Assembly: GCA_015698045.1 (NCBI GenBank)
Contig: BLAL01000286.1
Coordinates: 310,001 to 374,000 of the forward strand
Reading direction: 5' to 3'
Source of the DNA: Rhizophagus clarus
Taxonomy: Eukaryota; Glomeromycota; Glomeromycetes; Glomerales; Glomeraceae
DNA: 64,000 bases
The notes beneath the pieces were generated by a model, which saw only the letters and a list, made by a program, of their open reading frames with translations, was not told where the DNA came from and did no database searches. Both the position numbers and the translations under genes were made by a program. Shown one piece after another: positions 23,160 to 34,125 of this stretch. The number at the start of each line of letters is the position of its first letter. The stretch's first letter is position 1.

Positions 23160-23790
23160 AATATATAAGAAAAAATGGAAAATACAGTAAGAAAGGACAA
23201 AGGAAGAATAAAGGAAAGAAGAGATAAATGAAAAGGGATAAAGGGAAGTAAAGATGATCAAAGAGAAATGAGGAAGGAACAAAAAAAGGTAAAGGATAGT
23301 GAAAAAGAATGAATGAAACAAAAAAAGAATGAAAGAGAATGAAAGGAAGCAAAGGAGGAATGAAAATCAATAAAGGGAACAAAAAAAAGCAACAAAAGAA
23401 GTCAAAGATCAATGAAAGAAACCAAAGATCATTGAAAAGAGACCAAAGATCAATGAAAGAAACGAAAAAAGTAATGAAAGAAACCAAGGATCAATGAAAA
23501 AAACAAAAAAAAAGCAACGAAAGAAATCAAAGATCAATGAAATAAACCAAAAAAAGCAATAAAAGAAACAATGATGAAAGGAATAAAAGATCAATGAAAG
23601 GAATAACAAAAGAACCACAAAAGATCAATGAAAGAACCATAGAAGAAACGAAAGGAATAATGAAAAAAAGAAACGAAAAAACCACGAAAAGAAGAGAAAT
23701 CAAGGGGAAAAAAATGAAAGAAAAGCCAGAACACCCACCCATTGAAAAAAAAAGAAAGAAAACGGTTAATATCATCTTAAAAGAAAAATA
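23160..23790. repeat. polypurine tract inside the minus-strand mini-exon locus
   Basis: A/G-rich on the plus strand with repeated AAAGATCAATGAAAGAAACC and GGAATAAAAGATCAATG units (about 20-45 bp). It would be intronic pyrimidine DNA of the minus-strand locus. Frames across it are artefacts. Confidence 0.65.
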
Positions 23791-23822
23791 AAACAACAGG
23801 AGAAGAGACGTAAGAGACTTAC

Positions 23823-24069
23823 TTGAATTTTCACTCATATGGTACACATCTAAAAAGACAAAAAGTTTAGTAAAAGAACAAGGGAAAGAATGAAAAGAAA
23901 ACAAAAAAAAGGAGAAGAAATTAAAACTCACCTTGAATTTCCGAAATGGATAAAAACAGCCACACCTAAAAAAAAAGAACAAGTTAATAAGAGACAAAAG
24001 AAAGGAGAATAAAAGCAAAAAAAACTTACCTGTTACAGTATTTAATCCCGAAGCTAAAGGTAACGCCAT
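23823..24069 (-). CDS. possible 5' exons of the minus-strand mini-exon gene
   Basis: Three exon-like blocks with consensus splice sites. Exon A (24030-24069) starts ATG, reads MALPLASGLNTVT plus one base, and ends at a GTAAGT donor. Exon B (23932-23965) follows TTTTTTTTTAG, reads VAVFIHFGNS and ends at GTGAGT. Exon C (23823-23849) follows GTCTTTTTAG and ends at GTAAGT. A-B-C in order hits TGA in exon C (MALPLASGLNTVTGVAVFIH, then FGNSRCVPYE); skipping B keeps C open as DVYHMSENS. The blocks share the style of the downstream array (tiny exons, GTAAG donors, pyrimidine-rich acceptors). Whether they belong to one transcript with 21643-22503 cannot be told from sequence. Confidence 0.35.
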
Positions 24070-24099
24070 TAACTAAAAAATTTAAATTGTGGTTTATAA

Positions 24100-24320
24100 T
24101 TTTTGAAAAAAAAAATTATTTTTTTATTTTTTAAAAAAAAATTCCCTTATCATAAAACAAATGATTTTTTATTTTTTTAAAAAAAATTTCCCTTAAAAAA
24201 AAATGATTTTTTATTTTTTAAAAAAAAATTTCCCTTAAAAAAAATGACATTTTTTTTAAAAAAAAAATTTCACTTAAAAAAAACGATATATTTTTTTAAA
24301 AAAAATTTCCCTTCCGCCAA
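24100..24320. repeat. A/T tandem repeat with TTTCCCTTAAAAAAAA units
   Basis: About five units of 40-55 bp: poly-A, ATGATTTTTTATTTTTT, poly-A, ATTTCCCTT. No gene. Confidence 0.65.
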
Positions 24321-24329
24321 AATATAAAA

Positions 24330-24599
24330 ATCTGAAGTCTGAACAAAACTACTAGCATTGATTATCTATTTATAACATAAAAGGCAATATCGCTTGCCAT
24401 TTACGATAAGCTTATCTCATGAGTTGATATAAAAAAGGAATATGTTATATATCACATGCACTTTATCTAGTTTTGAACTGGTATAACCGGTATTATGATC
24501 CGATTATTTGGGTAAACAGGTTTTTTTTTTTGAATTTATTACATTTAGATAAAAAACAATTTAAAAAAATAATTATTTTTTTTTTTTTCTTTTTTGTAG
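24330..24599. promoter_or_regulatory. candidate divergent promoter between the two mini-exon arrays
   Basis: The only non-repetitive stretch between the arrays. A TATAAATAG box reads toward the minus-strand locus (24367-24375) and TATAAAAAA toward the plus-strand array (24428-24436). Inference from position and motifs only. Confidence 0.3.
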
Positions 24600-27352
24600 T
24601 ATTGCCGGACGAAAAGCATGACCGGACTATTGGAATTAAGGTAAGGGAGGGTTGGGGTGGTGTTTTTCGTTGTTGTTTTTTTTAATTAATTAATTATTTA
24701 TTTTTTTTTTTTCTTTTTTTGTAGTGTTGCCGGACGAAAAACGTGACCGGACTTTTGGAATTAAGGTAAGGAAGGGTTGGGGGAGGTGTTTTTCGTTGGT
24801 TTTTTTATTTAATTAATTAATTATTTTTTTTTTTCTTTTTTGTAGTGTTGCCGGACGAAAAACATGACCGGACTTTTGGAATTAAGGTAAGGGAGGGTTG
24901 GGGTGGTGTTTTTTGTTTAATTAATTAATTATTTTTTTGTTTGTTTTTTCTTTTTTGTAGTGTTGTCGGACGAAAAGCACGACCGGACTATTGGAATTAA
25001 AGTAAGGGAGGGTTGGGGGAGGTGTTTTTTGTTGTTTTTTTTTAATTAATTAATTAATTAATTGTTTTTTTTTTCTTTTTTGTAGTGTTGCCGGACGAAA
25101 AGCACGACCGGACTATTGGAATTAAGGTAAGGGAGGGTTGGGGTGGTGTTTTTTGTTTAATTAATTAATTATTTATTTGTTTTTTTTTCTTTTTTGTAGT
25201 GTTGCCGGACGAAAAGCACGACCGGACTATTGGAATTAAGGTAAGGGAGGGTTGGGTGGTGTTTTTTGTTTAATTAATTAATTATTTATTTGTTTGTTTT
25301 TTCTTTTTTGTAGTGTTGCCGGACGAAAAGCATGACCGGACTATTGGAATTAAGGTAAGGGAGGGTTGGGTGGTGTTTTTTGTTTAATTAATTATTTATT
25401 TATTTGCTTTTTTTTTCTTTTTTGTAGTGTTGCCGGACGAAAAGCACGACCGGACTATTGGAATTAAGGTAAGGGAGGGTTGGGGTGGTGTTTTTTGTTT
25501 AATTAATTAATTATTTATTTGTTTTTTTTTCTTTTTTGTAGTGTTGCCGGACGAAAAGCACGACCGGACTATTGGAATTAAGGTAAGGGAGGGTTGGGTG
25601 GTGTTTTTTGTTTAATTAATTAATTATTTTTTTGTTTGTTTTTTCTTTTTTGTAGTGTTGTCAGACGAAAAGCACGACCGGACTATTGGAATTAAAGTAA
25701 GGGAGGGTTGGGGGAGGTGTTTTTTGTTGTTTTTTTTTTAATTAATTAATTAATTATTTGTTTTTTTTTTCTTTTTTGTAGTGTTGCCGGACGAAAAGCA
25801 CGACCGGACTATTGGAATTAAGGTAAGGGAGGGTTGGGTGGTGTTTTTTGTTTAATTAATTAATTATTTATTTGTTTGTTTTTTCTTTTTTGTAGTGTTG
25901 CCGGACGAAAAACATGACCGGACTATTGGAATTAAGGTAAGGGAGGGTTGGGTGGTGTTTTTTGTTTAATTAATTATTTATTTATTTGCTTTTTTTTTCT
26001 TTTTTGTAGTGTTGCCGGACGAAAAGCACGACCGGACTATTGGAATTAAGGTAAGGGAGGGTTGGGGTGGTGTTTTTTGTTTAATTAATTAATTATTTTT
26101 TTGTTTGTTTTTTCTTTTTTGTAGTGTTGTCGGACGAAAAGCACGACCGGACTATTGGAATTAAAGTAAGGGAGGGTTGGGGGAGGTGTTTTTTGTTGTT
26201 TTTTTTTTAATTAATTAATTAATTATTTGTTTTTTTTTCTTTTTTGTAGTGTTGCCGGACGAAAAGCACGACCGGACTATTGGAATTAAGGTAAGGGAGG
26301 GTTGGGGTGGTGTTTTTTGTTTAATTAATTAATTATTTATTTGTTTTTTTTTCTTTTTTGTAGTGTTGCCGGACGAAAAGCACGACCGGACTATTGGAAT
26401 TAAGGTAAGGGAGGGTTGGGGTGGTGTTTTTCGTTGTTGTTTTTTTTAATTAATTAATTAATTATTTTTTTTTTTCTTTTTTTGTAGTGTTGCCGGATGA
26501 AAAACGTGACCGGACTATTGGAATTAAGGTAAGGGAGGGTTGGGTGGTGTTTTTTGTTTAATTAATTAATTATTTATTTGTTTTTTTTTCTTTTTTGTAG
26601 TGTTGCCGGACGAAAAGCATGACCGGACTATTGGAATTAAGGTAAGGGAGGGTTGGGGTGGTGTTTTTCGTTGTTGTTTTTTTAATTAATTAATTATTTA
26701 TTTTTTTTTTTCTTTTTTTGTAGTGTTGCCGGACGAAAAACGTGACCGGACTATTGGAATTAAGGTAAGGGAGGGTTGGGTGGTGTTTTTTGTTTAATTA
26801 ATTAATTATTTATTTGTTTGTTTTTTCTTTTTTGTAGTGTTGCCGGACGAAAAACATGACCGGACTATTGGAATTAAGGTAAGGGAGGGTTGGGTGGTGT
26901 TTTTTGTTTAATTAATTAATTTTTTTTTTCTTTTTTGTAGTGTTGCCGGACGAAAAGCACGACCGGACTTTTGGAATTAAGGACAATTAAGGTAAGGGAG
27001 GGTTGGGGTGGTGTTTTCGTTGTTTTTTTTAATTAATTAATTATTTATTTGTTTTTTTTCTTTTTGTAGTGTTGCCGGACGAAAAGCACGACCGGACTTT
27101 TGAAATTAAGGACAATTAAGGTAAGGGAGGGTTGGGGAGGTGTTTTTCGTTGTTTTTTTAATTAATTATTAATTTTTTTTTTTTTGTAGTGTTGCCGGAC
27201 GAAAAGCATGACCGGACTTTTGGAATTAAGGACAATTAAGGTAAGGGAGGGTTGGGGTGGTGTTTTTCGTTGGTTTTTTTTTTAATTAATTAATTATTTA
27301 TTTTTTTTCTTTCTTTTTTGTAGTGTTGCCGGACGAAAAGCACGACCGGACT
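24600..27352 (+). repeat. array of 24 mini-exon-like modules (period ~113-130 bp)
   Basis: Each unit reads TTCTTTTTTGTAG (acceptor), core TGTTGCCGGACGAAAAGCAC then GACCGGACTATTGGAATTAA and G (41 nt), donor GTAAGGGAGGG, a G-rich stretch, then TTAATTAATTAATTA and a T tract. The first core is 24600-24640; the last starts 27324 and is cut at 27352. One core frame gives LPDEKHDRTIGIK, one gives CCRTKSTTGLLEL, the third ends in TAA. Copies 21-23 (about 26941-27240) carry an extra GACAATTAAG, making the core 51 nt, phase-neutral and open in the CCRTKSTTG frame. Cores and splice-like sites are better conserved than spacers. Donor variant AAAGTAAGG occurs in copies 4, 10 and 14. Exon function is inferred. 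Confidence 0.65.
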
Positions 27353-27571
27353 TCACAATTTAATATTTTGACATTATTAAAACGATTTGTTAAATAACTT
27401 TTATAAAAGCATTCTGTGCCTTTCATATATTGTGTATTTAAAAAAAAATTATCCTTTTATTTAATGATCATAGGGCCATTGGTGTTCCGAATCTAATGAT
27501 ATAACTTTTACTATTCTGTTTTACCGAGTTTTACCGAATGTAAAATAAAATAAAAGTATATCGATCATAAT

Positions 27572-27851
27572 ATGACTTATCTGCAGCAAATGGAATTCCT
27601 TGAGACGCGGGTATGTTGTTTCTTTGGAAAGAATATCGGAATTGACTTTAAGAAATGTTCTAACGTTTCTTCTTTTTTAATTTTTGTAGGTGATGAGTTC
27701 TCTGGGCTTATTGGGATACAGGTATATTGTTTTTGTAGAAAGGCGGCGTTCGCAAGGCTCTGTAACAACGATCATCTATTTAAAAGTCAAAGCTTTCGCA
27801 CTGGTGGATTTAAATATCATGAGATTTCAATGTCGGTTAAATGAATTTTAA
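27572..27851 (+). CDS. small spliced gene, product unknown (66 residues)
   Basis: Exon 1 (27572-27610) is MTYLQQMEFLETR. A 79-bp intron (27611-27689) starts GTATGT and ends TTTTTGTAG. Exon 2 (27690-27851) continues VMSSLGLLGYRYIVFVERRR, SQGSVTTIIYLKVKAFALVD, LNIMRFQCRLNEF and stops at TAA. Both exons are phase 0. In the unspliced frame the stretch GDEFSGLIGIQ resembles LPDEKHDRTIGIK of the array, and at DNA level TTATTGGGATACAGGTA (27698 onward) resembles CTATTGGAATTAAGGTA at the module exon/donor junction. An internal GTATATTGTTTTTGTAG could be a decayed second intron, but 17 bp is too short to be spliced. No recognised domain. It could be the founding or terminal exon group of the array. 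Confidence 0.4.
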
Positions 27852-28320
27852 AATCATCGTCAGTAAATGATATAAAGAAAGATTCTTTGTCTCCATATTT
27901 TAAAAACAATTTTTAAAATTAAAAATTATTAAAAGATAATGAAAATTTTGGTTATTTCTTTATTTTCAAAATTCTTTAAATATGATGGCAAATTTATACG
28001 AAACCCAGTTATTTTTGCTGCCTTATTTAATTATTTTACATCAATAAAAAGCTTTTGGAGAATAAATAATACCATTAACAACTGCAAATAACTACAATTG
28101 TATTCATAAAACTTTTATTTGCAACTGGTGTAAAAAGTGATGGGTTCTTAAAATAGTTGATGGGTTATAAAAAGTTATTATTATTTTAATTTTTAAGTAT
28201 GAGTTGTAAAAAATTTTTTTATTTTCCGATTATTCTACATAAAATTGATAAGATGAATGTGTAACACAATCGTATTTTGCACTGTTTACTAATTTTTTAT
28301 TAAAAATTCTTAATTTAAGC
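27852..28320. other. gene-free AT-rich DNA
   Basis: No coding signal or repeat structure beyond homopolymers. Confidence 0.5.
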
Positions 28321-28344
28321 TAATTCCAAGGATCGGCGCATATG

Positions 28345-28497
28345 AAATGTTTTTTTAAATTAAATAAAAAAAAATTCATTTTTTAAATTAAATAAAGTTA
28401 AAAAAAAATTCATTTTTTATGTTAAATAAAAAAAAAATTCATTTTTTATGTTAAATAAAAAAAAAATTTGTTTTTTTAGATTAAATAAAAAAAATAC
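28345..28497. repeat. ~33-bp tandem repeat, about five copies
   Basis: Units of TTAAATAAAAAAAAAATTCA followed by TTTTTTATG, degrading toward the right. Confidence 0.65.
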
Positions 28498-28726
28498 GGC
28501 TTCTTTGGATGACGGTATTTCAGTGATATATACCAACTTTTTGTTTGTTTGTTTTTTTATTTAAAGAAATACATTCTAACAGTTGCTTTTTTTTATTTGT
28601 AAATGAGCAGAAGGAAAAAAAATGAAATGTAATAAGCAAAAATAAAAAAAAATTATCAATAAATCAATAAACAAATAATGTAATTATATAGTCAGCCAAT
28701 TAAAGACAATCATTTTTGATTAAAAA

Positions 28727-28965
28727 ATCGGCAGAGTTGTATAAAAATTGGTAGAATTATATAAAAATTGGCAGAATTATATAAAATTTGCAGAATTATA
28801 TAAAAATTGGCAAAATTACATAAAAATCAGTAAAATTACATAAAAATTGGCAAAATTACATAAAAATCAGCAGAATTATATAAAAATTGGCAGAATTATA
28901 TAAAAATTGGCAGAATTACATAAAAATCGGCAGAATTACATAAAAATTGGCAAAAGCATATTAAA
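28727..28965. repeat. ~21-bp tandem repeat, about eleven copies
   Basis: Units of AAAAATTGGCAGAATTATAT with variants AATCGGCAGAATTACAT and AATTGGCAAAATTACAT. Confidence 0.8.
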
Positions 28966-29059
28966 ATAAAGCAATTAAAATATAATTTATCAATGCCGTT
29001 GATAAAAAATTAGTATCTAACGTAATAATTTGGTTTTATACTGTATTACAAATCTTGAT

Positions 29060-29580
29060 CCACAGATAGGGAAAATAGCAATTATTCTTTCAATTTCATC
29101 TTTATCTCTTTTAATCTCGTTTTTCTTTTCAGTTTTGTCTTCGCTCCTTTTATCTTTATTCCTTCGCCTTTTCATTTTTTTTTGGATTTTTCTACTATGC
29201 CAAATTTCTTTGAAAACGAGATAGGTGTTTGGTTTCATTTCAATTTTTTTTTTTAATATATTCTCTTATGATCATTACTAACAAATTTTACTCCCACTTT
29301 TCATCTTCATTTTATTTTTTGATTTTGTTTCCTTTTGTTTTCCCCTTTCATTTCCCCTTTATCGTCCACTTCTCCTTTGTTCTTCTTTCTGTTTTTGTTT
29401 CTTTTTCCTTTTGTTTCTCTTTCTTCGTCTCCCTTTCTTTTCGTTTTATCTTTCCATTAATATTCTTTTTTATTTCTTTTTGATCTTGCCTGATTTTTCT
29501 TTTCACCTTTGTTTTGTTTCCCTTTTGTTTTCATTATTTATCATATCTTTTTTTGTTTTTTATCATCATTTTTATCATTA
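29060..29580. repeat. polypyrimidine (C/T) tract
   Basis: T/C-rich plus strand with TTTCCCCTTT, TCTCTTTCTTCGTCTCCCTT and similar, resembling 2900-3812. Open frames here are composition artefacts. Confidence 0.65.
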
Positions 29581-29649
29581 TTATTGGGGTTTTGATGTCA
29601 TTATTACTAGTTATATTAAAGATAAAAGTTTTGATTTTGAATAATTGCG

Positions 29650-30371
29650 TTTCATTTTTCTATTCAGTAAACTTTAAAGGAATAAAATAAAATGTTTCGC
29701 AAAAATACGTTACAGAATTTTTTAAACTGATAATGGAAAATTTAAGTTAAAAAAATCAGCCAATTAAAAATTAGTCAGTCAAAATATTGATCATGTGATA
29801 GGGGTGAGTAATATCAAATCTCATCCAGGGTGAGGAATAAATTCACCCTTATAAAATTTATATAAATTCAAATTTAAGTTTTTTAGTAATATTTAAGATT
29901 TTATTGTATTTGATAATCATTTTAATTTAATAATATTTTTTAAAAATTAATTTTATAATTATAGTTTATAGCAATTTTACTAGTATTTTTTTAATAAACT
30001 AATATAATATTTATAAAAATATAGAAAAATTTTTATTTTTTTATAATAGTTTTTTTATATTTATATTTTTTTTTTTGCTAAAAAAGATTAATTACATTTT
30101 AGTTTTTTTGAAAGTAGTTATTATTATTTAAATAAATAAATACAAAAAAATTATTTTTTTTTTTATATTTTTTTTTATTTTTTAAATAATAATACTAAAA
30201 AATAATTTAATAATAAAAGAAAATTTTAAATTAGAAAAATAAATATATTATAATTTTAAAAAAATAATAATATTTATATTATTATTATTTTTATTAATAA
30301 CTGTAATAATTTTTATAATTTTATTAATAAAAAATTCTTTTTTTTTATAAAAAATAAAATAATAATTACCA
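29650..30371. other. gene-free AT-rich DNA
   Basis: Almost pure A/T after 29,860; nothing supportable. Confidence 0.55.
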
Positions 30372-30597
30372 GTAATTATAGGTCTAGGTCAAAATATCGA
30401 CAAACAAAATCCTGACAGGGTCAAAATCCTGACAACCCCTTAAACATTATGACTAGTGTTAGTCATATGACGTACATAATAGTAGCAGTATATGACAAAT
30501 AACATATATTTATCACGTGACCATATCATGATGTTTAAGGGGTTGTCAGAATTTTGACCTTGTCAGGATTTTATTTGTAATCAGATCCTGTAATTAT
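30372..30597. mobile_element. small inverted-repeat element (MITE), hAT-like
   Basis: Arms pair over about 50 bp: ACAAACAAAATCCTGACAGG, GTCAAAATCCTGACAACCCC, TTAAACAT (from about 30400) against the complement of 30531-30580. Outer ends AGGTCT and AGATCCT are flanked by GTAATTAT on both sides (30372-30379 and 30590-30597), an 8-bp direct repeat. The element is about 210 bp, with no ORF. Confidence 0.6.
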
Positions 30598-31849
30598 TAT
30601 TGTAAAATATTAAATATTTAAATTAGAATACATATTATAATTAATTTTAATAATTATATAATGGTATATTAATTTTAAAGTAATTTAATTTAATAAAAAA
30701 ATAGCAATATATGTTAAACCTTTTTTATATTTTTTATATAAATTTTTTGAAATTAATAATATATATTATATAAAAATTAAAATTCATTTTATTTTATTCA
30801 AATGCTTTTATATTTATATGAGATTGAAAAAAACTGCTAATTTTCTAAAAAGTCTGCTAATTTTCTAGTTTGTTTTAAGTAATTATAATTAAAACTTTCA
30901 TAATATTTTAAAAAAAAATATTATAAAAACTAAAAAATTAAGTTTATTTTATTGCTTATTTTCTTTAAAATGAAAAAAAAGAAAGAAAAAAAAGGTTATT
31001 TACTATAATATGATATATATATTATATTATAATTATTATTTTATATTAATAAAATATTTTTGTTTTTTATTAAATATATTAAATTACAAAATATGCAAAA
31101 TAAAATTATTTTAACACTTTATTATTATCAGATTAGTTGATATATTTAAACTTTTATGTTAGCTTTTAGTTCTTTATTTTTTATTACAACAAAAATTATT
31201 GATTATGAATATTAGCTTACTATAAAATGAATTTTTAACAGATTTTCGAGACAATTTTTTTTTAAGGAAAATTAATTAAATTTTATATTTTTTTTTACTA
31301 AAAAAATAAATATATGCCGATCATTTTACATGTGATAATAATTAGCCACTGACAGTAATTAATAAAAAATGGATTATACGAGTGTACTCTACCCTTAAAA
31401 AATTTAATTATATTGGTAAATTTGAAATTAATTTGTATTGTTTACTGAATTTTAATAATATAAAAAAAAAATAAAATTTAATATTTAATACATATTATAT
31501 ATATATATTCCTGCCAAATTTTACTTTATCAATTGAAGTTATTTTAGCTATTTTTATTGTTATAATGAAATTTAAAGTATTTTTAAGTAAAATTCTAGTT
31601 TATTAACATTTTTTACTAGAAAAGAATGTAAGTTATTATAAATATAAGATAAAATCAATATATTTGATGTTAAAATTTAAAATTACTATCATTTAATAGT
31701 ATTAGCATACAGAAATAAATTAAAGAATCTAATAAACTAAATTTCATTCCTTTATGATTACTGTCAAAAAAAATAATTTCTTTTAAGATTAATTTTATCC
31801 TTACATTTTAAAGGATGTTTATAGTATATATTTTAAATGTGTGTACGGA
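30598..31849. other. gene-free, extremely AT-rich DNA
   Basis: A/T runs and short ATATAT stretches; no coding signal. Confidence 0.55.
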
Positions 31850-31965
31850 GGGGGGAACTATTATTATTGTTATTATTGTTATTATTATTTACAGTATAAC
31901 TGTATATCCGTTCATGGCGGAACTATTGTTATTGTTATTATTGTTATTATTGAGGAGCGATGATA
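31850..31965. repeat. (ATT/GTT)n microsatellite, two tracts
   Basis: TTATTATTGTTATTATTGTT tracts on both sides of GTATAACTGTATATCCGTTC; both are preceded by GGAACTATT. Confidence 0.75.
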
Positions 31966-34125
31966 GTAGCGATCAATCATATTAGATGGTTGTGCCGCTT
32001 TATCGATTCCTCGAAAATTTTTTCGTTCCGCTTCTCATGATATAGTACGAAAAATTTTATTTAGAATGAAAAGTTTGTTAATAATGTAAGGTGCAATGAA
32101 TTAACTTAATTTTGTGTACGGAATATGGGAAAAAAATTTTTTTTTTTTTAATCATTTTTTTTTTTTTTTTTTTTTTTTTCACGCTTTCTGTCGGCTCTAT
32201 TTATAATGTAGGAAAAATCTGCTGCTTGTATTGAGCTATATTTAAATTTTAGTTTCAAATTTAATGAATAAGTTTGAGAATAAAAACAATAATCCGAATG
32301 CATATAAGATATTTTTGTAACTACTATAAAATTAAAAAGTTGTCCATTTATTCTCTTTAAAATCAATGTGTCTCCCGAGTGTCTCCCGAGCTTGACAAGT
32401 AATTGGGTAAATGGGTAAACTTCCCTTGAGGCCTGACGTACTATAATCGTCCTAAAAAAGGTGAACTCTTTGTCAAAGCTATTACAGTTACACCCCGATC
32501 ATAATAAATTTTAATTGATTGATCGAAATATCTTTGTGATAAAAATAGGAAAAAAAGGATAAGTTAATAATACAATATTATTTTTCTTTCAACCGGATAT
32601 TGTTTGTATTAAATTTACTATTAAATTACATTGTTCCATCTCCATGTGACTTAAAAATAAAACACGTACTAATTACTATTTTAATTGGTGCTAGCGAGAA
32701 ATTTTATTGGTGTCGAAGGAAGGATTAATTTCTTTATGCCGATTCTTAAGATTTATTACACATAATATAAAATATACACTTATTTGATGTACGTAAGCTG
32801 GATTAACAATGGACAACTAACAGAAGAAGATCTAATTTTAAATAAGAAATTGATATCCCGAAGACGTCATAATCCATTACAAGTGGTTACTATTCAAATT
32901 AATTTAACAAATATGTTTTTTCTTTTTTTAAGAAAAAATAATTACTAATTACAAATTTGTATTCAGTATAAACAACAAAAAGAATAAAAGGGCTTTCATC
33001 AATCTATTATTCTGTTCTCCATGATTCACTTTATAAATAAATAAAGAATAAAATAAAAATTTAAAAGGAAATTATAATCTGATTTATCAATAAAATCTTA
33101 ATTTATTATTTATTTTTATTTAATAAGTACAACGTTGTCAGGTAGACTTAAAGCCTAACTAATGTAACATACTAATTTAAAATTTAACTCCATCCCGAAG
33201 AAAGAAGCCGCTCTGCGTGATTTTGAAACACGACTTGGCCAGCCTGTTGTACGTGTCTTAATATCAATAAAATCTTAATTAACATATACACTTTAGACCG
33301 TCCCTTATTTCTTAATCACGTGATATGGAAATTTCTTAGATCAAGAGAATTTGGTATGTAAAGAGGATTATTTGATGCATTTTTTATCTTATCTTGCGTA
33401 ATTAAGGGAGACGAGGGTGAAGGACATCTGCTTCTTTATTTTACTTTTGACTGTTTCTTTTCGGAGTTACTAAAATTGAACTTTTTGAAAAAGAATACCA
33501 TTTTCAGATTAAATTTTCTTTCTTTCAGATTGTTAATAAACTTCCGTAGATCTAGAACGATTTAAATAATTTGAATATAATAAGATAGATGAGGTGGAAT
33601 GTTATCTAATAACGAGTGTTTGGTGATTTAATAGAGACCCTAAATTTCAATTTAATAAAATAGCGCATAAAAATATTATTCTTTGTACTTGATGATCACG
33701 CAAAATAGGACTTCGTTGTATATCATTAATTATATTACGTCATTTTATTTATAGATATCAAATATCAATTAGCTTTGTTCTAGATTAAAGCGAATATTAA
33801 TTTCTAAAATTATGTCAAAAAGCTTTGTTAATCTTCAAGGATAAATTCTGAAACATGTATCACCTCGCTTGACCAATATGATTGATATACTTGAATATCT
33901 TGGATCTTGTATTCAAATATGTAGTAATTAAAATAAAAATAAAAGAATATTTACTAATATATTTAAATAATAATAAAAATTAAAATACAATGTATATATA
34001 TATAATATAAAAAAAAATTCTCCACTTAATTCTAATTCCGTTAAAAAAAAAAAGAAAGAAAGAAAATCGAATTCTACAAACAGAATAAATAAAAAAAAAT
34101 TCGTAAACAAATGTAATAAATAATT
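31966..34125. other. intergenic DNA downstream of the F-box gene
   Basis: Less repetitive than the preceding region. A long T run lies at about 32134-32179. A 33-codon open stretch on the minus strand near 33150-33255 (TGWPSRVSKSRRAASFFGME) looks protein-like but has no start or neighbours. No RNA gene recognised. Confidence 0.4.

Noticed and set aside
23040..24069. Minus-strand frames up to 180 codons
   Set aside because: Apart from the first MALPLASGLNTVT codons, these read through GTAAGT/GTGAGT donors and pyrimidine introns; the spliced-exon reading is preferred.
24473..24685. 70-codon plus-strand frame ending in GWGGVFRCCFF
   Set aside because: It runs through the acceptor, core and donor of the first array unit and has no ATG at its start; the module reading explains it better.
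28727..28965. Short-period repeat as a CRISPR array
   Set aside because: Units are contiguous and imperfect without unique spacers, and the genome is eukaryotic.
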